A stretch of DNA of 64,000 bases. It comes from Bacteroidales bacterium. Its GTDB lineage: Bacteria; Bacteroidota; Bacteroidia; Bacteroidales; Marinilabiliaceae. Positions 18,478 through 27,674 of the stretch are shown one piece after another. The number at the start of each line of letters is the position of its first letter. Within the stretch, counting starts at the first letter, position 1. A program made the position numbers and the translations under genes. A model generated the notes under the pieces. The model did no database searches. It worked only from the letters and a program-made list of their open reading frames with translations, and was not told where the DNA came from. The DNA lies in the NCBI GenBank assembly GCA_900766825.1, contig CAAFWU010000016.1, positions 39,182 through 103,181 on the forward strand, in the 5' to 3' direction.

Positions 18478-21000
18478 ATGACCTTTAAAATCAACCTTTC
18501 AATGGCCTTGATGGCGATTGCGGCTTTGGCAAATGCACAAGATCGCATGGTCAAGGGCAGTGTGGTCTCCGACCTTGGCACTGTTGTTTCTCACGTTCAA
18601 GTTTGTGTGGTGGGCGCAAATCGTTGCACCCAAACCGACGAACAAGGCAAATTTGAAATCTCGGCCTCAGAGGGCGATGTGCTCCTTTTCGCAAATCAGG
18701 GCTTTGCCTCTCAAGAGGTCATTGTGGACAACAACGATTTCTATAACGTTAGTCTTGTTGTTGAAGATATCTTCGCTCTCGATCTTAGCGACCTCATGAA
18801 CACTAAGATCGAATCTTCCAGTTTCTTGGAACTCAAGGCAAAAGAGGCCCCTGGCTACGTATTCTCCTACGACTCTCCTGGTCGTCAGGCGCAGCAGAGC
18901 CTCATCGACATCATGCGCATGATTGTGCCCGCTTACTCCGATGGCTCCCACCCCGACAACGAAATTTTTGGTGTTCGCGGCATGAAGGTGGTGGACAACT
19001 CCAAGAGCATTGTCATGTTCGATGGTCAGAACCTAAATATGCGTTCCAACATCGGCTACGGCATTGGTCTGCAGTCCAATCTTCTTGGCGACGTTAAGGC
19101 TGTTGAGGTCGCTCTTGGTCCCAACGCCATTGTGCACGGTTCTGGTGCCATTAGTGGCTACGTCAATATGCTCCCCAAAAATGGTTATGACAATTCGGGC
19201 TTCCGCATTGGCGTGACCAAGGAGTTCCTCCCCGATGCCAACAATCAGGGCTCGGGAATCAATAAGGCTGAATTCTCTTACGGCTTCGGCACCCAGAAAC
19301 GCAACGCTTTCTTCTATGCCGGATGGTATCACTCCAACGGATGGGAGGCCGACAGCGCCTTTGCTTGCAACTATATTAATAGTGACACCTTGGCACTACA
19401 TCCCGTTGGTGCAACCCCTAAGGCCAACTTCCGTCTCTCGGCCATTGCCAATTTCGACGACTTCGCTCTCAATGTGGCCTACATGCAAAACTCTCGCGTA
19501 GCCTTCAATAAGGGTGTCTATCAAGAGGGTGTTCAGCGTCAGCTCAATGGCAAACTCAAGTGGGCGCATAACTTCAACGAGACCGAGGCTCTCACCCTCT
19601 CCCTCTCTTCCGAACTCACCGATTTGGCTCGCATCAAGAGTGGTGTGGCTGGTGGTTCCGAGGGGCATGTTGAGGGCAAACTCGTGGCCACAACCAAACG
19701 CATCCCCAACAACCAGTTGGCAATTGGCGGTATGTTTGGCGCACGTAAGTTCCACGCTGCAGACTTCTTCTTTGGCTCCGATATCGACCCAACAGCGGCT
19801 ACTTCCGAACCCACCTATGCCATGAGCAACGAAACGGGCAAGGAGATTAAGGAACCCGATTCTCTTTTGGCCTCTGCCCAGGTGCCCGAAGGCGAATGGA
19901 AAGAGTGGGCCGTATTCCTCGAGGACGTTTACAAACTCAACGATGTTTTAGTCTTCGCCCTTGGTCTGCGTGCCGACTTCTACAACATCGACAAGATTGC
20001 CGATAATCAGCATAGCCTCTCGCCTCGTGTGGGCGTATCTTGGCTCATCAACAGCAACCATGTTCTCAAGGCAACCTATCAGCAAGGCTTCCGCACTGCG
20101 GACTACTACAATCTCATTCAGACCCTTGAGCGCAAGAACCCTCAGGTTCAGGCAACTTTCAAAAAGAGCGAAGCAGGAGCCGAGTTTGCCAACTTCGAGT
20201 TCGACTTCGAGCCCGAGAAACTCCATTCTTTCGAGCTTAACTATCATGGCGACTTTGCCAACTCGGTCATCTCTCTCGATGCCAACGTCTTCTTCAATCG
20301 TTACAAGAAGAACATCGACATCCAAAACCTCGTGACCTGGGATGGTCGCAAGACTGCAGAGTATAAAGGCGAGGATAAAATTGAGGTCGAAGGTGAATAT
20401 TATGGCGACTTTACTAAGACTGCCGAGGCATACATGACCCTTGAGCAGCGCCGTGAGTTTGCTCTCAACTACTTCAGTAGCACATCCTATCGCAAGAAGG
20501 GCAAGATTGGAAATTTCCAAATTTATGCCAACAGTGGTGAGGATATCGACATCTACGGCGGCGAACTCATTGCCAACCTGACCCTGCCTTGCGGCACTCA
20601 GGCCAAGGCTGCTTATAGCTTGGCCATCTCAAGCAACGACGACTATAAGGCCAAGACCCTTCACCCAGAGCACAGCATTAAGCTCGATGTGCGTCAGTCC
20701 CTCTTCAGCGGCAAGGTATACATCGGTGCTCAATATCTCTGGGAGCCAGCCCTCAAGGATAATGAAGAGAATCGTCAGAACTATCATGAGGTCTACTTCG
20801 ACAGCCGCAATGTGTTGGATGCCTCCATATCCTACAAACCCATTGCCCCGCTCAGCATCTTCTTCGATGCTTGCAACATCTTGGGTCAGAATCGTCCACA
20901 CATCACCTTCAAGCCCTCGCAGAGCGATAACTACCTCGAGAACACTTGTTTGGGCGTGGGCGAGCGCAAATTCCGTCTCGGCATATGCGTCAACCTCTAA
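18478..21000 (+). CDS. TonB-dependent outer-membrane receptor
   Basis: An 840-residue protein: signal peptide (about 1-20), a carboxypeptidase-D regulatory-like domain (about 24-95, VKGSVVSDLGTVVSHVQV), a plug domain with the typical GVRGMKVVDNSKSIVMFDGQ and ALGPNAIVHGSGAISGYVN motifs (about 130-235), then a long beta-barrel ending in LGICVNL. It should transport a scarce ligand using TonB energy. No SusD-like partner gene is adjacent, so it is not a standard polysaccharide-utilisation pair; siderophore, haem, cobalamin or peptide uptake is possible. The ligand cannot be told from sequence. Confidence 0.9.
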   Translation: MTFKINLSMALMAIAALANAQDRMVKGSVVSDLGTVVSHVQVCVVGANRCTQTDEQGKFEISASEGDVLLFANQGFASQEVIVDNNDFYNVSLVVEDIFALDLSDLMNTKIESSSFLELKAKEAPGYVFSYDSPGRQAQQSLIDIMRMIVPAYSDGSHPDNEIFGVRGMKVVDNSKSIVMFDGQNLNMRSNIGYGIGLQSNLLGDVKAVEVALGPNAIVHGSGAISGYVNMLPKNGYDNSGFRIGVTKEFLPDANNQGSGINKAEFSYGFGTQKRNAFFYAGWYHSNGWEADSAFACNYINSDTLALHPVGATPKANFRLSAIANFDDFALNVAYMQNSRVAFNKGVYQEGVQRQLNGKLKWAHNFNETEALTLSLSSELTDLARIKSGVAGGSEGHVEGKLVATTKRIPNNQLAIGGMFGARKFHAADFFFGSDIDPTAATSEPTYAMSNETGKEIKEPDSLLASAQVPEGEWKEWAVFLEDVYKLNDVLVFALGLRADFYNIDKIADNQHSLSPRVGVSWLINSNHVLKATYQQGFRTADYYNLIQTLERKNPQVQATFKKSEAGAEFANFEFDFEPEKLHSFELNYHGDFANSVISLDANVFFNRYKKNIDIQNLVTWDGRKTAEYKGEDKIEVEGEYYGDFTKTAEAYMTLEQRREFALNYFSSTSYRKKGKIGNFQIYANSGEDIDIYGGELIANLTLPCGTQAKAAYSLAISSNDDYKAKTLHPEHSIKLDVRQSLFSGKVYIGAQYLWEPALKDNEENRQNYHEVYFDSRNVLDASISYKPIAPLSIFFDACNILGQNRPHITFKPSQSDNYLENTCLGVGERKFRLGICVNL

Positions 21001-21061
21001 GGCTTCTCCATGAGCATATTCCCTCTATAGGTCAATCTATTATAGTTGTCATATAGTCTTC

Positions 21062-21103
21062 GCACCAAGAGATCAACACTTTGTGGTTGACTCTTGGTGC
21101 TTT
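21062..21103 (+). terminator. Terminator of the TonB receptor gene
   Basis: GCACCAAGAG (21062-21071) pairs with CTCTTGGTGC (21091-21100), with an inner CAAC/GTTG pair, followed by TTT. Confidence 0.85.
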
Positions 21104-21272
21104 CTCGTTTATGGGGGTCGATTGTTAATATTACTTCCGAGTTTTTGTGCATATGTAACAACTTTTAGTACTAACCGTATATGTATGCGATTGAGCAAAT
21201 TATCCGAGGCAAGGTTTTATTCTCCATCCCTAACCTCCGATGAGGCTCACTGTACGAATAACACACATCTGA

Positions 21273-22271
21273 ATGTCCTACGTTAGATTAACCGAACTCA
21301 TATCGCCCTCTGTATTGCAAGAGATACAAGATGGTTTTGCAAATGTTACAGGCATGGCGGCTCTCACCACCGATGCCGACGGCGTACCCGTGACACAAGG
21401 TAGCAACTTCACAGATTTCTGCATGAAGTACACTCGCTGCTCGGCCAAAGGGTGCAAACGCTGCGAGGAGTGCGATCGTATGGGAGGCGAGAAGACTCGC
21501 GAGACGGGCTTAGCTCAAGCCTACGTATGCCACGCAGGTCTTATGGATTTTGCAGCCCCCATCATGCTCAACGGTGAGTTCATCGGTTCTTTCATAGGAG
21601 GACAGGTGCTCATTGACGAACCCAACGACGACCATTTCCGTCAAATTGCCCAAGACATAGACATTGAGCCCGAAGCATTTATAGAAGCCGTTCATAGGGT
21701 CAACATTGTGCCCCGACCAAAGGTTGAGAGTGCTGCCAAGTTCCTCCACACCATTGCCAAAGTGCTCAGCAGCATGGCCTATACTGCCTACAATGCCGAG
21801 CAGATGAACCAGACCCTCAAGACCAACATCAACACCACGGCCGCCATTATATCCGAGGTTCGCATTATGTCCGACCAGACCATGCGTTCGGTGCAAGATA
21901 TGGACCAACGCTTTGCTTCCATAGCCTCGCTTGTCGACGAGTGCAATGCCGAAGTCGAGAACTGTTCCGAAGTTGTCAACATCATTCAAGACAATGCCAC
22001 CACAACCCACATCTTGGGTCTCAATGCCTCAATAGAAGCCTCGCGTGCCAAGGAGGAGGGCAAAGGTTTTGGTGTCATTGCAAGCGAGGTCCGTTCCCTT
22101 GCCGACTCCAGCAAGAGCTCGGCCGACATAATAAAGAACAAGATTGAGCACATCCGCTCACGCACAACCCTTATGCAGGAGAGCACCGATGAAGCTAAAG
22201 GACTTGTCGAAAACTGTATGCAACAGCTCGATAGCCTAAAAAACAGAATTGCTGACTTAAGGGTGCGATAG
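21273..22271 (+). CDS. Soluble PocR-domain protein with chemoreceptor signalling domain
   Basis: A 332-residue protein without membrane segments. Residues about 5-170 match a PocR sensory domain: a Cys-rich stretch (CSAKGCKRCEECDRM), then YVCHAGLMDFAAPI and GSFIGGQVL. Residues about 190-320 form the coiled coil of a methyl-accepting chemotaxis signalling domain with a recognisable hairpin tip (LGLNASIEASRAKEEGKGFG and VIASEVRSLADSS). PocR domains sense small molecules such as propanediol-like ligands. No CheA, CheW or flagellar gene is in the window, and Bacteroidales are generally non-motile. It may signal through another partner or be a remnant system. Domain calls are firm, function unknown. 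Confidence 0.85.
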   Translation: MSYVRLTELISPSVLQEIQDGFANVTGMAALTTDADGVPVTQGSNFTDFCMKYTRCSAKGCKRCEECDRMGGEKTRETGLAQAYVCHAGLMDFAAPIMLNGEFIGSFIGGQVLIDEPNDDHFRQIAQDIDIEPEAFIEAVHRVNIVPRPKVESAAKFLHTIAKVLSSMAYTAYNAEQMNQTLKTNINTTAAIISEVRIMSDQTMRSVQDMDQRFASIASLVDECNAEVENCSEVVNIIQDNATTTHILGLNASIEASRAKEEGKGFGVIASEVRSLADSSKSSADIIKNKIEHIRSRTTLMQESTDEAKGLVENCMQQLDSLKNRIADLRVR

Positions 22272-22499
22272 TTTCCTTGCTCGTCTCATATCTTTCAACT
22301 ACATAACGAAAGCCCTTGGGAAGAAACAATAACGAGTAAGTAGCTGACCTTGAAATACGAAGAGAAATTCTTAATACAAATTTAGTAGACTCCTCCCTTA
22401 TAAAAGCTACTGGCGGAGGGTTTGGATCTATCCCTTGGGTCTATGATGTAATTGTATAGATGTTTGAATATCAAACGCTTTGATATTTTACCATAACCA

Positions 22500-22541
22500 C
22501 TCACGCCCCCAACTCAAACCATATTGAGTTAGGGGCGTGAG
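22500..22541. terminator. Long bidirectional hairpin between convergent genes
   Basis: CTCACGCCCC pairs with GGGGCGTGAG and AACTCAA with TTGAGTT, with one mismatch and a six-base loop: 17 pairs. It lies between the ends of the PocR gene and nadC. T-runs are poor on both sides, so it may stabilise 3' ends as much as terminate. The rest of 22272-22568 holds no gene. Confidence 0.65.
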
Positions 22542-22568
22542 CCGTTTACCTATTCTATTTCATCTAAA

Positions 22569-23429
22569 TCAGAAAGCCTTAAGACTCAAATCGAGATTGC
22601 CAACGTGGTGGGTCAGCGCTCCAACCGAAATGAAGTCCACACCGCACTCTGCGTAGTCGCGCAATGTGTCCATGGTTATGCCACCCGACGACTCAGTCTC
22701 GTACTTACCGCCAATGCGTTCCACAGCCTTGCGAGTCTGCTCGAGGCTAAAGTTATCCAGCATTATGCGGTCCACACCGCCAATCTGCATAACCTGCTCC
22801 AACTCATCCATGTTGCGAACCTCTATCTCAATTTTCAGACTCTTCCCCTTCGCCTTCAGGTAGTCGTGAGCTCGCATGATGGCTTTGTCTATGCCACCTG
22901 CAAAATCCACATGGTTGTCCTTAAGCAAAATCATGTCGAAGAGACCGATACGGTGATTGCCACCACCGCCAATCTTCACAGCCATCTTGTCCAGCAAACG
23001 CATACCCGGAGTGGTCTTACGTGTGTCTATAACCTGAGTCTTCAGACCCTTAAGCTTGTCCACGTACCTACTCGTCATGGTGGCTATGCCGCTCATGTGC
23101 TGCATCACGTTCAGTACCAAACGCTCGGCAAGCAACAAGGTCTGGGTGCGACCCTCAACCGTGAAAGCCACATCGCCCTTCTTTACCCGGTCGCCATCTT
23201 TCAGCAATTGGTTGAACTTGAACTCTTTGTCCAAATGGGCAAAAATCTTGCGTGCAACATCCACACCAGCCAATATGCCATCCTCTTTAACCAACAGTCT
23301 GGCACGACCTGTAGCCTCGGCTGGTATGCACGAGAGCGACGTGTGATCGCCATCGCCAACATCCTCGCGTATGCACCTGTCTATGAAGTCGTTGAGATAC
23401 TCGTCGAAATCAACTTTGTAATCGGTCAT
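22569..23429 (-). CDS. nadC: Nicotinate-nucleotide pyrophosphorylase (carboxylating)
   Basis: A 286-residue NadC (quinolinate phosphoribosyltransferase), which converts quinolinate and PRPP to nicotinate mononucleotide in de novo NAD synthesis. Visible family motifs: EDVGDGDHTS near the N terminus, LNVMQHMSGIATMT, the active-site loop TRKTTPGMR, KIGGGGNHRIGLFDMILLKDNH (residues about 155-176), and ESSGGI with the phosphate-binding VDFISVGALTH at the end. Length is normal. Its start overlaps the DUF4783 stop by four bases (ATGA), so translation is coupled. Confidence 0.97.
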   Translation of the reverse strand: MTDYKVDFDEYLNDFIDRCIREDVGDGDHTSLSCIPAEATGRARLLVKEDGILAGVDVARKIFAHLDKEFKFNQLLKDGDRVKKGDVAFTVEGRTQTLLLAERLVLNVMQHMSGIATMTSRYVDKLKGLKTQVIDTRKTTPGMRLLDKMAVKIGGGGNHRIGLFDMILLKDNHVDFAGGIDKAIMRAHDYLKAKGKSLKIEIEVRNMDELEQVMQIGGVDRIMLDNFSLEQTRKAVERIGGKYETESSGGITMDTLRDYAECGVDFISVGALTHHVGNLDLSLKAF

Positions 23430-23935
23430 TTCTGTTCCTCTATTTTTAGTTGTTTTATTTGTTGTGTTTCGCCTCGTTTCTGTGTCAGCACGCTTATGCG
23501 AAAGTTGCCATCAGCACCCCTCATCATGCCTATGGTCAGCACATTGCTACCCGTGCACTCCTCGTGGTCCACACTGTAGCTCAGTTGAGGGTGCGATGTC
23601 AAAAACTCACCTATCAGCATCTCTGCCTGTTTCTTGCTGTATATGCCCGACGAATTGGGCAGCAACAGTTCAACCGACGCACCCAGCAGATGAGACATGT
23701 CCGATACCTGACTGGCATCTATGGCCTTCTTTACTGCTTGCGGTATGCTGTGGGGCCATGTTTCTCCTCCTTCCGCCTCCGACACTTGAGCTTTTACTAT
23801 TTCCTCTACCGTTACCTTAGTCGTAGCCAAAGCCGACACTGACGATATGGTGAATAAACCTAACAGCAGAACGTACGCCAACTTGGGACGGTAGGGCACC
23901 TTTTTCGATTCCCAAACACTCATTGGGCGAGGCAT
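23426..23935 (-). CDS. DUF4783-domain exported protein
   Basis: About 169 residues. A hydrophobic segment at about 20-36 (LAYVLLLGLFTISSVSALA) acts as signal or anchor, followed by a small domain of the DUF4783 family (residues 60-160, with VELLLPNSSGIYSKKQAEMLI). This NTF2-like family is typical of Bacteroidota and is often found beside nadC, as here with a four-base overlap. ATG 23935 is preferred because AGGAAG lies just before it; an earlier in-frame ATG exists at 23968. Function unknown. Confidence 0.8.
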   Translation of the reverse strand: MPRPMSVWESKKVPYRPKLAYVLLLGLFTISSVSALATTKVTVEEIVKAQVSEAEGGETWPHSIPQAVKKAIDASQVSDMSHLLGASVELLLPNSSGIYSKKQAEMLIGEFLTSHPQLSYSVDHEECTGSNVLTIGMMRGADGNFRISVLTQKRGETQQIKQLKIEEQK

Positions 23936-24205
23936 AGTTCTTCCTATATGTATGTTTTTTACTTGCATTGCTTATCTTGGGCTTCCTAAGTTTCGTGCTC
24001 TTTGTGGCTCTCCGCTAATCATTTAAGCAGATTGCTGCTCTCTTAACCTTTAGTTTTTTACCCTTTTTAATATGCAAAATATGTGCCGAACAAAACGGCT
24101 TGTTCTCTCAAAAAGTATTACGCCTATCCATCCGTTGCATTAGGTGGCGATTGATTATATACGTGCAATTTAACACATTTTATTCACATTTTCCATCTTC
24201 TGCAT

Positions 24206-24213
24206 TATCTTTG
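24206..24213 (+). promoter_or_regulatory. -7 box of the lytic transglycosylase gene
   Basis: TATCTTTG matches the -7 consensus and lies 14 bases before ATG 24228, which implies a very short 5' leader. Confidence 0.6.
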
Positions 24214-24227
24214 TTCGTGCATTTATC

Positions 24228-25136
24228 ATGAAAAACAAGTTATATATCTTTATCTCAGCCCTTTTCGTATCGGCCGCTGTGCTGTTCGTCTGTTCCACCG
24301 AACCACAGAAGGCCGAGGCTGACTCTGCGCGTGTTGCTCAATCGTCCATTATGGTACCTCAGGTGCCTGCCGAGGTCAATTTCTGTGGCGAGAACGTGCC
24401 CCTTTCAAACACCGACGTCTACGAATGTCTTGATCGTGAGATCATTGTCAATTCATTCCTCCACTCCAGCACCCTGCTCAATCTCAAACGGTCGGGGCGC
24501 TTCTTTCCCATTATCGAGCCCATTTTGGCCGAGAATGGTATCCCCGACGACATGAAGTACCTCTGCGTGGCCGAGAGCAACCTAAACCCCTTGGCCAAGT
24601 CTCCCGCTGGAGCTCTGGGTCCATGGCAATTCCTCGAGGTTACAGCCCGCGAGTTTGGTCTACGTGTCGACGACGATGTCGATGAACGTGCCGATGTGGT
24701 GAAAAGTACTCAGGCTGCCTGCCGCATGCTCAAGGCTCACTACCGTGTCCTCGGCTCTTGGACCCTTGTGGCCGCAGCCTACAATGGCGGTCTGGCCCGT
24801 GTGAAACGTGTGGCCGAACAACAAAAGCAGCGCAGCTATTACAATATGCATTGGGCCGAAGAAACCAAACGCTATGTCTTTCGCATTCTGGCACTTAAGC
24901 AGATTATGACTCACCCCGATGCATATGGCTTCGTCATCTCCGATGCCGACCTCTATGCACCCTACGAAACCAAAGACGTAGAGGTATTGCAACCCATCTC
25001 CGACCTCCCCTCATGGGCTGTTGAGCATGGCACCACATACCGAGCCGTCAAACTCCTAAACCCTTGGCTCATGCGCAATAAGGTCGATAGGGTAGGGACT
25101 AACGGAATAGTTATACGTATCCCTGCCGAAGATTAA
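24228..25136 (+). CDS. Lytic transglycosylase (SLT-domain lipoprotein)
   Basis: A 302-residue envelope protein with an N-terminal signal and a likely lipobox (VLFVCS). The SLT/lysozyme-like domain covers about 95-230: the catalytic glutamate is in CVAESNLNPLAKSPAGALG, followed by PWQFLEVTAREFGL and AAAYNGG. Such enzymes cleave peptidoglycan glycan strands with formation of 1,6-anhydromuramic acid. The last 60 residues (VLQPISDLPSWAVEHGTTYR) resemble a degenerate LysM-like region, as in MltD. It is a single gene with its own terminator. Confidence 0.9.
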   Translation: MKNKLYIFISALFVSAAVLFVCSTEPQKAEADSARVAQSSIMVPQVPAEVNFCGENVPLSNTDVYECLDREIIVNSFLHSSTLLNLKRSGRFFPIIEPILAENGIPDDMKYLCVAESNLNPLAKSPAGALGPWQFLEVTAREFGLRVDDDVDERADVVKSTQAACRMLKAHYRVLGSWTLVAAAYNGGLARVKRVAEQQKQRSYYNMHWAEETKRYVFRILALKQIMTHPDAYGFVISDADLYAPYETKDVEVLQPISDLPSWAVEHGTTYRAVKLLNPWLMRNKVDRVGTNGIVIRIPAED

Positions 25137-25220
25137 ATCATCGGATATAATCGATAAAAATTCTAAGTGGCTTTAAAATCAATAATGTAGTGGTATAATC
25201 CCCACTCTAATCTCTCTACT

Positions 25221-25250
25221 GGGTGCTCTGCAAATCGGGCACCCTTTTTT
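25221..25250 (+). terminator. Terminator of the lytic transglycosylase gene
   Basis: GGGTGC (25221-25226) pairs with GCACCC (25239-25244), followed by six T. Confidence 0.85.
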
Positions 25251-25284
25251 ATGTCACCTATAACTCAATCTGTGGTATGCAATC

Positions 25285-26199
25285 CTATTCACAATTTTCT
25301 ATGGCATAGTCCACCATTCCCTCCAAAGGCCTACGAATAATCTTGCCAACCCTAATTCCATGCCTCTGGCAAGCCTCCTTAATCTCCATGGCAAACTCAC
25401 AAGCCACGCTGCCCACCATGCTCACACCCCCCAGTAGCTCCTCTGCGCTATATTGCAGCAAATTCCGAACTACAAAAGCATCGAATCGTTCAGAAAGAAT
25501 CTTCTTTATCTCTGGCCTCTCCCTATGCTGAGCAGCAAACTGAGCAAAGTTTGCCAAATAAGCATTAGCCCTCGGTTCTGCATAAATATGACGTATAATG
25601 TCACTGTAGTCTGCCCGAGCAAAAGCATATAATTCATCGGTCAAACGACTATCCCACAGCCCCTTGAGCCCATCGGCCACAACGTGTTTGCCAATGTCTG
25701 CCCCACTGCCCTCGTCACCCAAAATGTAACCCAAGGGTCGCACATTGCGCAGCAACTGGCTGCCGTCATAGCTGCAAGTGTTGGCTCCTGTTCCCAGAAT
25801 AGCCACCACGCCACGTTCCCTTCCCAAAGCCGCCTGAGCAGCTCCCAGCATATCCGAGGCCACCAATATGTTAGAGCATCCACTCAAATTTTTCAGAGCC
25901 TCAGCCATACGGGCATTTACCTCGCCCCCCACGCATCCCGCGCCATAGTAGCGTATCTCGCTCACTTTGGCGTACTTAGAGCCTACGGCACCCTCGCGGA
26001 TGCTCTGCCACATTGGTGACATACCCAAAATCTCTTCTATTTGGAACAAACTCATTTGGCTCGGGTTCACACCCTGAGTCTCGAAAAATATCCGCTCCGT
26101 TTCTTTGGACGAACCCATTGATTCAGAATTAGCTAGACTCAGTGCCCATTGGCATTTGGTTGAACCACCGTCCGCTATCAAAATAACTCTATTGGTCAT
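25285..26199 (-). CDS. BadF/BadG/BcrA/BcrD-type ATPase, probable N-acetylglucosamine kinase
   Basis: A 304-residue protein of the ASKHA fold. The N-terminal phosphate-1 loop is LIADGGSTKCQWAL, a second phosphate motif is VAILGTGANTCSYDG (about 132-146) and YILGDEGSGADIGK follows at about 158-171, as in eukaryotic-type GlcNAc kinases found across Bacteroidota. The likely role is phosphorylation of an amino sugar recovered from cell wall or host glycans, but the substrate is inferred. It lies 40 bases downstream of the rhodanese gene on the same strand. Confidence 0.88.
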   Translation of the reverse strand: MTNRVILIADGGSTKCQWALSLANSESMGSSKETERIFFETQGVNPSQMSLFQIEEILGMSPMWQSIREGAVGSKYAKVSEIRYYGAGCVGGEVNARMAEALKNLSGCSNILVASDMLGAAQAALGRERGVVAILGTGANTCSYDGSQLLRNVRPLGYILGDEGSGADIGKHVVADGLKGLWDSRLTDELYAFARADYSDIIRHIYAEPRANAYLANFAQFAAQHRERPEIKKILSERFDAFVVRNLLQYSAEELLGGVSMVGSVACEFAMEIKEACQRHGIRVGKIIRRPLEGMVDYAIENCE

Positions 26200-26239
26200 T
26201 GATATAGATATAGATCATTATTTTGGGAGTGTGGAAACC

Positions 26240-26671
26240 TCACTTCTGTATGTCCTGACCGTACTCCAACTTCTCTTGCCAAACCTCAATGCCGCTGTCC
26301 AACTCCACCACATCGTAGCCCATGTCGTTAAGCAACTCGGCTGCCATCTTGCTTCTCTTCCCTCTTTGACAATAAACACCCACACCGCGTCTCTTCTCCA
26401 GTCGGCGAGCACACTCTTCGCAAAAATTATTCTCCTTTACGTTGATGTTTATGGCCCCAGCCAGATGCCCTCGAGCATACTCCATTGGTGTGCGAACATC
26501 AACAACCTCTATCCCCTCCGTGGCTATGCATTCAGCAAACTCTTCGGCCGACAAACTGCGGTATGTGCTGCGTGTGTGACTGCATCCCACAAGAGCGAAC
26601 AGTAAAAACACCATGACCGCAGCGAGCAGTTGGGTGGACTTTTCTACTTTTATTTTGGTGTTTTTATCCAT
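26240..26671 (-). CDS. Rhodanese-like lipoprotein
   Basis: A 143-residue protein with a lipoprotein signal (VFLLFALVGC, lipid Cys at about 29) and a single rhodanese domain. The active-site loop is YCQRGKRS with the catalytic cysteine, preceded by VVDVRTPMEYARGHLAGAINI. Periplasmic rhodaneses carry persulfide sulfur or act in redox handling. A charged loop contains CEECARRLEKR, two extra cysteines. It is the first gene of a two-gene minus-strand operon with the BadF-type kinase; why they are paired is unclear. Confidence 0.9.
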   Translation of the reverse strand: MDKNTKIKVEKSTQLLAAVMVFLLFALVGCSHTRSTYRSLSAEEFAECIATEGIEVVDVRTPMEYARGHLAGAININVKENNFCEECARRLEKRRGVGVYCQRGKRSKMAAELLNDMGYDVVELDSGIEVWQEKLEYGQDIQK

Positions 26672-26752
26672 AGGGATGTTTTTTTCAGTTCAACAATGCC
26701 AAAGATAATCTTTTTATTCATATTTTCGCAATCGTGATATTTCTTAACTCAA

Positions 26753-27589
26753 ATGAACCCTCTACTTCCGCATAGATATATCTCCCAATGCATGGCTTCC
26801 ATCCTTCTGGCTGCCATGTCTCTCTCCGTGTTTATAATATGCTCACTCACGGCATGCTCCAGTTCTCAGCACCCTGTTGAGTGTGGCACGTTCGATGTGG
26901 ACAGTGTGGTCTTTGAGCGCACCTCCGTTCTTGCCGATCCTCAAGAGAACGATCCCCTCTCGGGTCGCTCTCGCTTTTCGGCTGTGGTAGATATCCCCAG
27001 TAAGACCAACCAAACCTGTATGCCCGTCCTCTACGATAGCGTCAGCACTTGGATCTCTCTTCAACTTCTGCCCAACGATACTGTGCCAGTTATGGGACGA
27101 AAGGTTCTCGATGTGGCTGCCAACGTATTCTTTGGCGATGTGGATGGTAACGAATGGGGCGAGGAGTTAGACATTACCATGCACAAAGTCTATGAGGACG
27201 AACGTTTCTTAACCTACGAAATCGGTCGCTACTATTACACTGGCGGAGCCCACGGTTTCTACGGTGTCAGTGGTGCCACCTTCGAAAAAGTCACTGGTAA
27301 GCGAGTCACATGGTCCGATGTAGACCGCAACCCCGAACTCCGCATTGCCATAACTGAGCAGCTTCAGAAAACCAAAGGCGTCGAGAACGACTCTCTCTTC
27401 GCAAAAATGCTCCTAATTAAGCCACGCGACTACACCCTCGAGGACGGCACTTTAGCCCTGCCTCTCCCAAAGGTAGCCCCTTGGCTTGGCAGCACAGGCT
27501 GGGTCTTCACCTATCAACCCTATGAAATCCTACCATGGTGCCATGGTGCCCCAGCTTGTAGCCTACCTCGCGAAATAATCCTACCCTAA
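26753..27589 (+). CDS. DUF3298-domain lipoprotein
   Basis: A 278-residue protein with a lipoprotein signal (ICSLTACSSS) and a DUF3298/RsiV-like domain. The typical YYTGGAHG motif lies at about 161-168, with the N-terminal DUF4163-like region before it. These proteins are exported and resemble the extracytoplasmic part of RsiV, the lysozyme-sensing anti-sigma factor; no sigma factor gene is adjacent here, so the role is unknown. It diverges from the rhodanese gene with 81 bases between them. Confidence 0.85.
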   Translation: MNPLLPHRYISQCMASILLAAMSLSVFIICSLTACSSSQHPVECGTFDVDSVVFERTSVLADPQENDPLSGRSRFSAVVDIPSKTNQTCMPVLYDSVSTWISLQLLPNDTVPVMGRKVLDVAANVFFGDVDGNEWGEELDITMHKVYEDERFLTYEIGRYYYTGGAHGFYGVSGATFEKVTGKRVTWSDVDRNPELRIAITEQLQKTKGVENDSLFAKMLLIKPRDYTLEDGTLALPLPKVAPWLGSTGWVFTYQPYEILPWCHGAPACSLPREIILP

Positions 27590-27674
27590 AATGGACTCTC
27601 TCTTGTCTCAATTAACAGTAGGTTAGGTCAATAAGAAATATCGCATTACAACAAATCAACCTGTTAACATCATC

